Source: Nitrospinaceae bacterium
GTDB taxonomy: Bacteria > Nitrospinota > Nitrospinia > Nitrospinales > Nitrospinaceae
Length of the DNA stretch: 42,021 nt
NCBI GenBank assembly: GCA_029261395.1
Contig: JAJDBJ010000054.1
Span: forward strand, 1-42,021
Reading direction: 5' to 3'
Each line of letters opens with the position of its first letter. The stretch's first letter is position 1. The notes beneath the pieces were generated by a model that made no database searches, was not told the DNA's origin, and worked only from the letters and a program-made list of their open reading frames with translations. Positions 41,970 through 42,021 of this stretch are shown here, piece by piece. A program made the translations under genes and the position numbers.

Positions 41970-42021
41970 GGCCCTTGCCCAGGATCTTAACTTTTTCCAG
42001 GACAGTCAAAATTTCCTCCAG
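41962..42021 (-). CDS. C-terminal end of a gene cut by the window edge
   Basis: The last 19 codons of a minus-strand frame, LEEILTVLEKVKILGKGHD then TAA. The amphipathic helix looks coding. Too short to identify. Confidence 0.35.
   Translation of the reverse strand: MEEILTVLEKVKILGKGHD

Overview
The window looks like a piece of a free-living Gram-negative bacterial chromosome, about 42 kb, mostly core and housekeeping genes. Gene content points to a Nitrospinota-like (Nitrospina-type) nitrite oxidiser, but this is inference. The clues are two futalosine-pathway menaquinone genes (mqnE and a MqnP-like UbiA), a ferredoxin-type nitrite reductase beside a formate/nitrite-family transporter, and a diheme c plus ethylbenzene-dehydrogenase-like protein resembling NXR gamma subunits. 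The partial 16S rRNA gene at the left edge would settle the taxonomy by alignment.

Layout. 1-928: 5' part of a 16S rRNA gene on the minus strand, with a near-consensus promoter at 1035-1063. 1.4-5.9 kb: a reductase pair (+) converging on a CDP-alcohol phosphatidyltransferase / MsbA-like ABC exporter operon (-). 6.0-9.3 kb: menaquinone genes flanking a ParD/ParE-type toxin-antitoxin pair and a tiny ArfA-like gene whose 3' end is folded into a long perfect hairpin. 9.5-11.9 kb: cheY, a CheX-like gene and a convergent cheB. 12.2-14.8 kb: a sigma-54-type promoter, nirA and a nitrite transporter. 14.8-19.2 kb (-): a phosphodiesterase/EEP fusion coupled to a GT4 glycosyltransferase, then a TetR regulator. 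19.4-25.6 kb (+): YHS protein, DUF4383, DUF488 and several unrecognised envelope proteins, ending in a degenerate integrase-like protein. 25.7-27.1 kb: an LRR protein and an orphan nuoB. 27.2-32.6 kb (-): a six-gene cluster with an NxrC-like cytochrome, a heme/HExxH protein and three lipoproteins. 32.7-35.3 kb: an MBL hydrolase, small membrane proteins, and a gene-poor stretch with strong hairpins and a possible sRNA. 35.5-38.7 kb (-): hemY, FIST, a Nfu_N protein and a 49-residue membrane peptide. 38.9-42 kb: tRNA-Thr(CGT), a TMEM175-like protein, a CBS protein, an AT-rich DUF2441-like gene, and a frameshifted MBL gene.

The genes worth a second look are the ArfA-like gene with its stop-codon hairpin, the putative sigma-54 control of nirA, the NxrC-like/HExxH/lipoprotein cluster, the catalytically degenerate integrase, a dispersed 15-bp palindromic repeat family, and the hairpin-rich 34.1-34.6 kb region. 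No CRISPR array, intact insertion sequence or prophage was seen.
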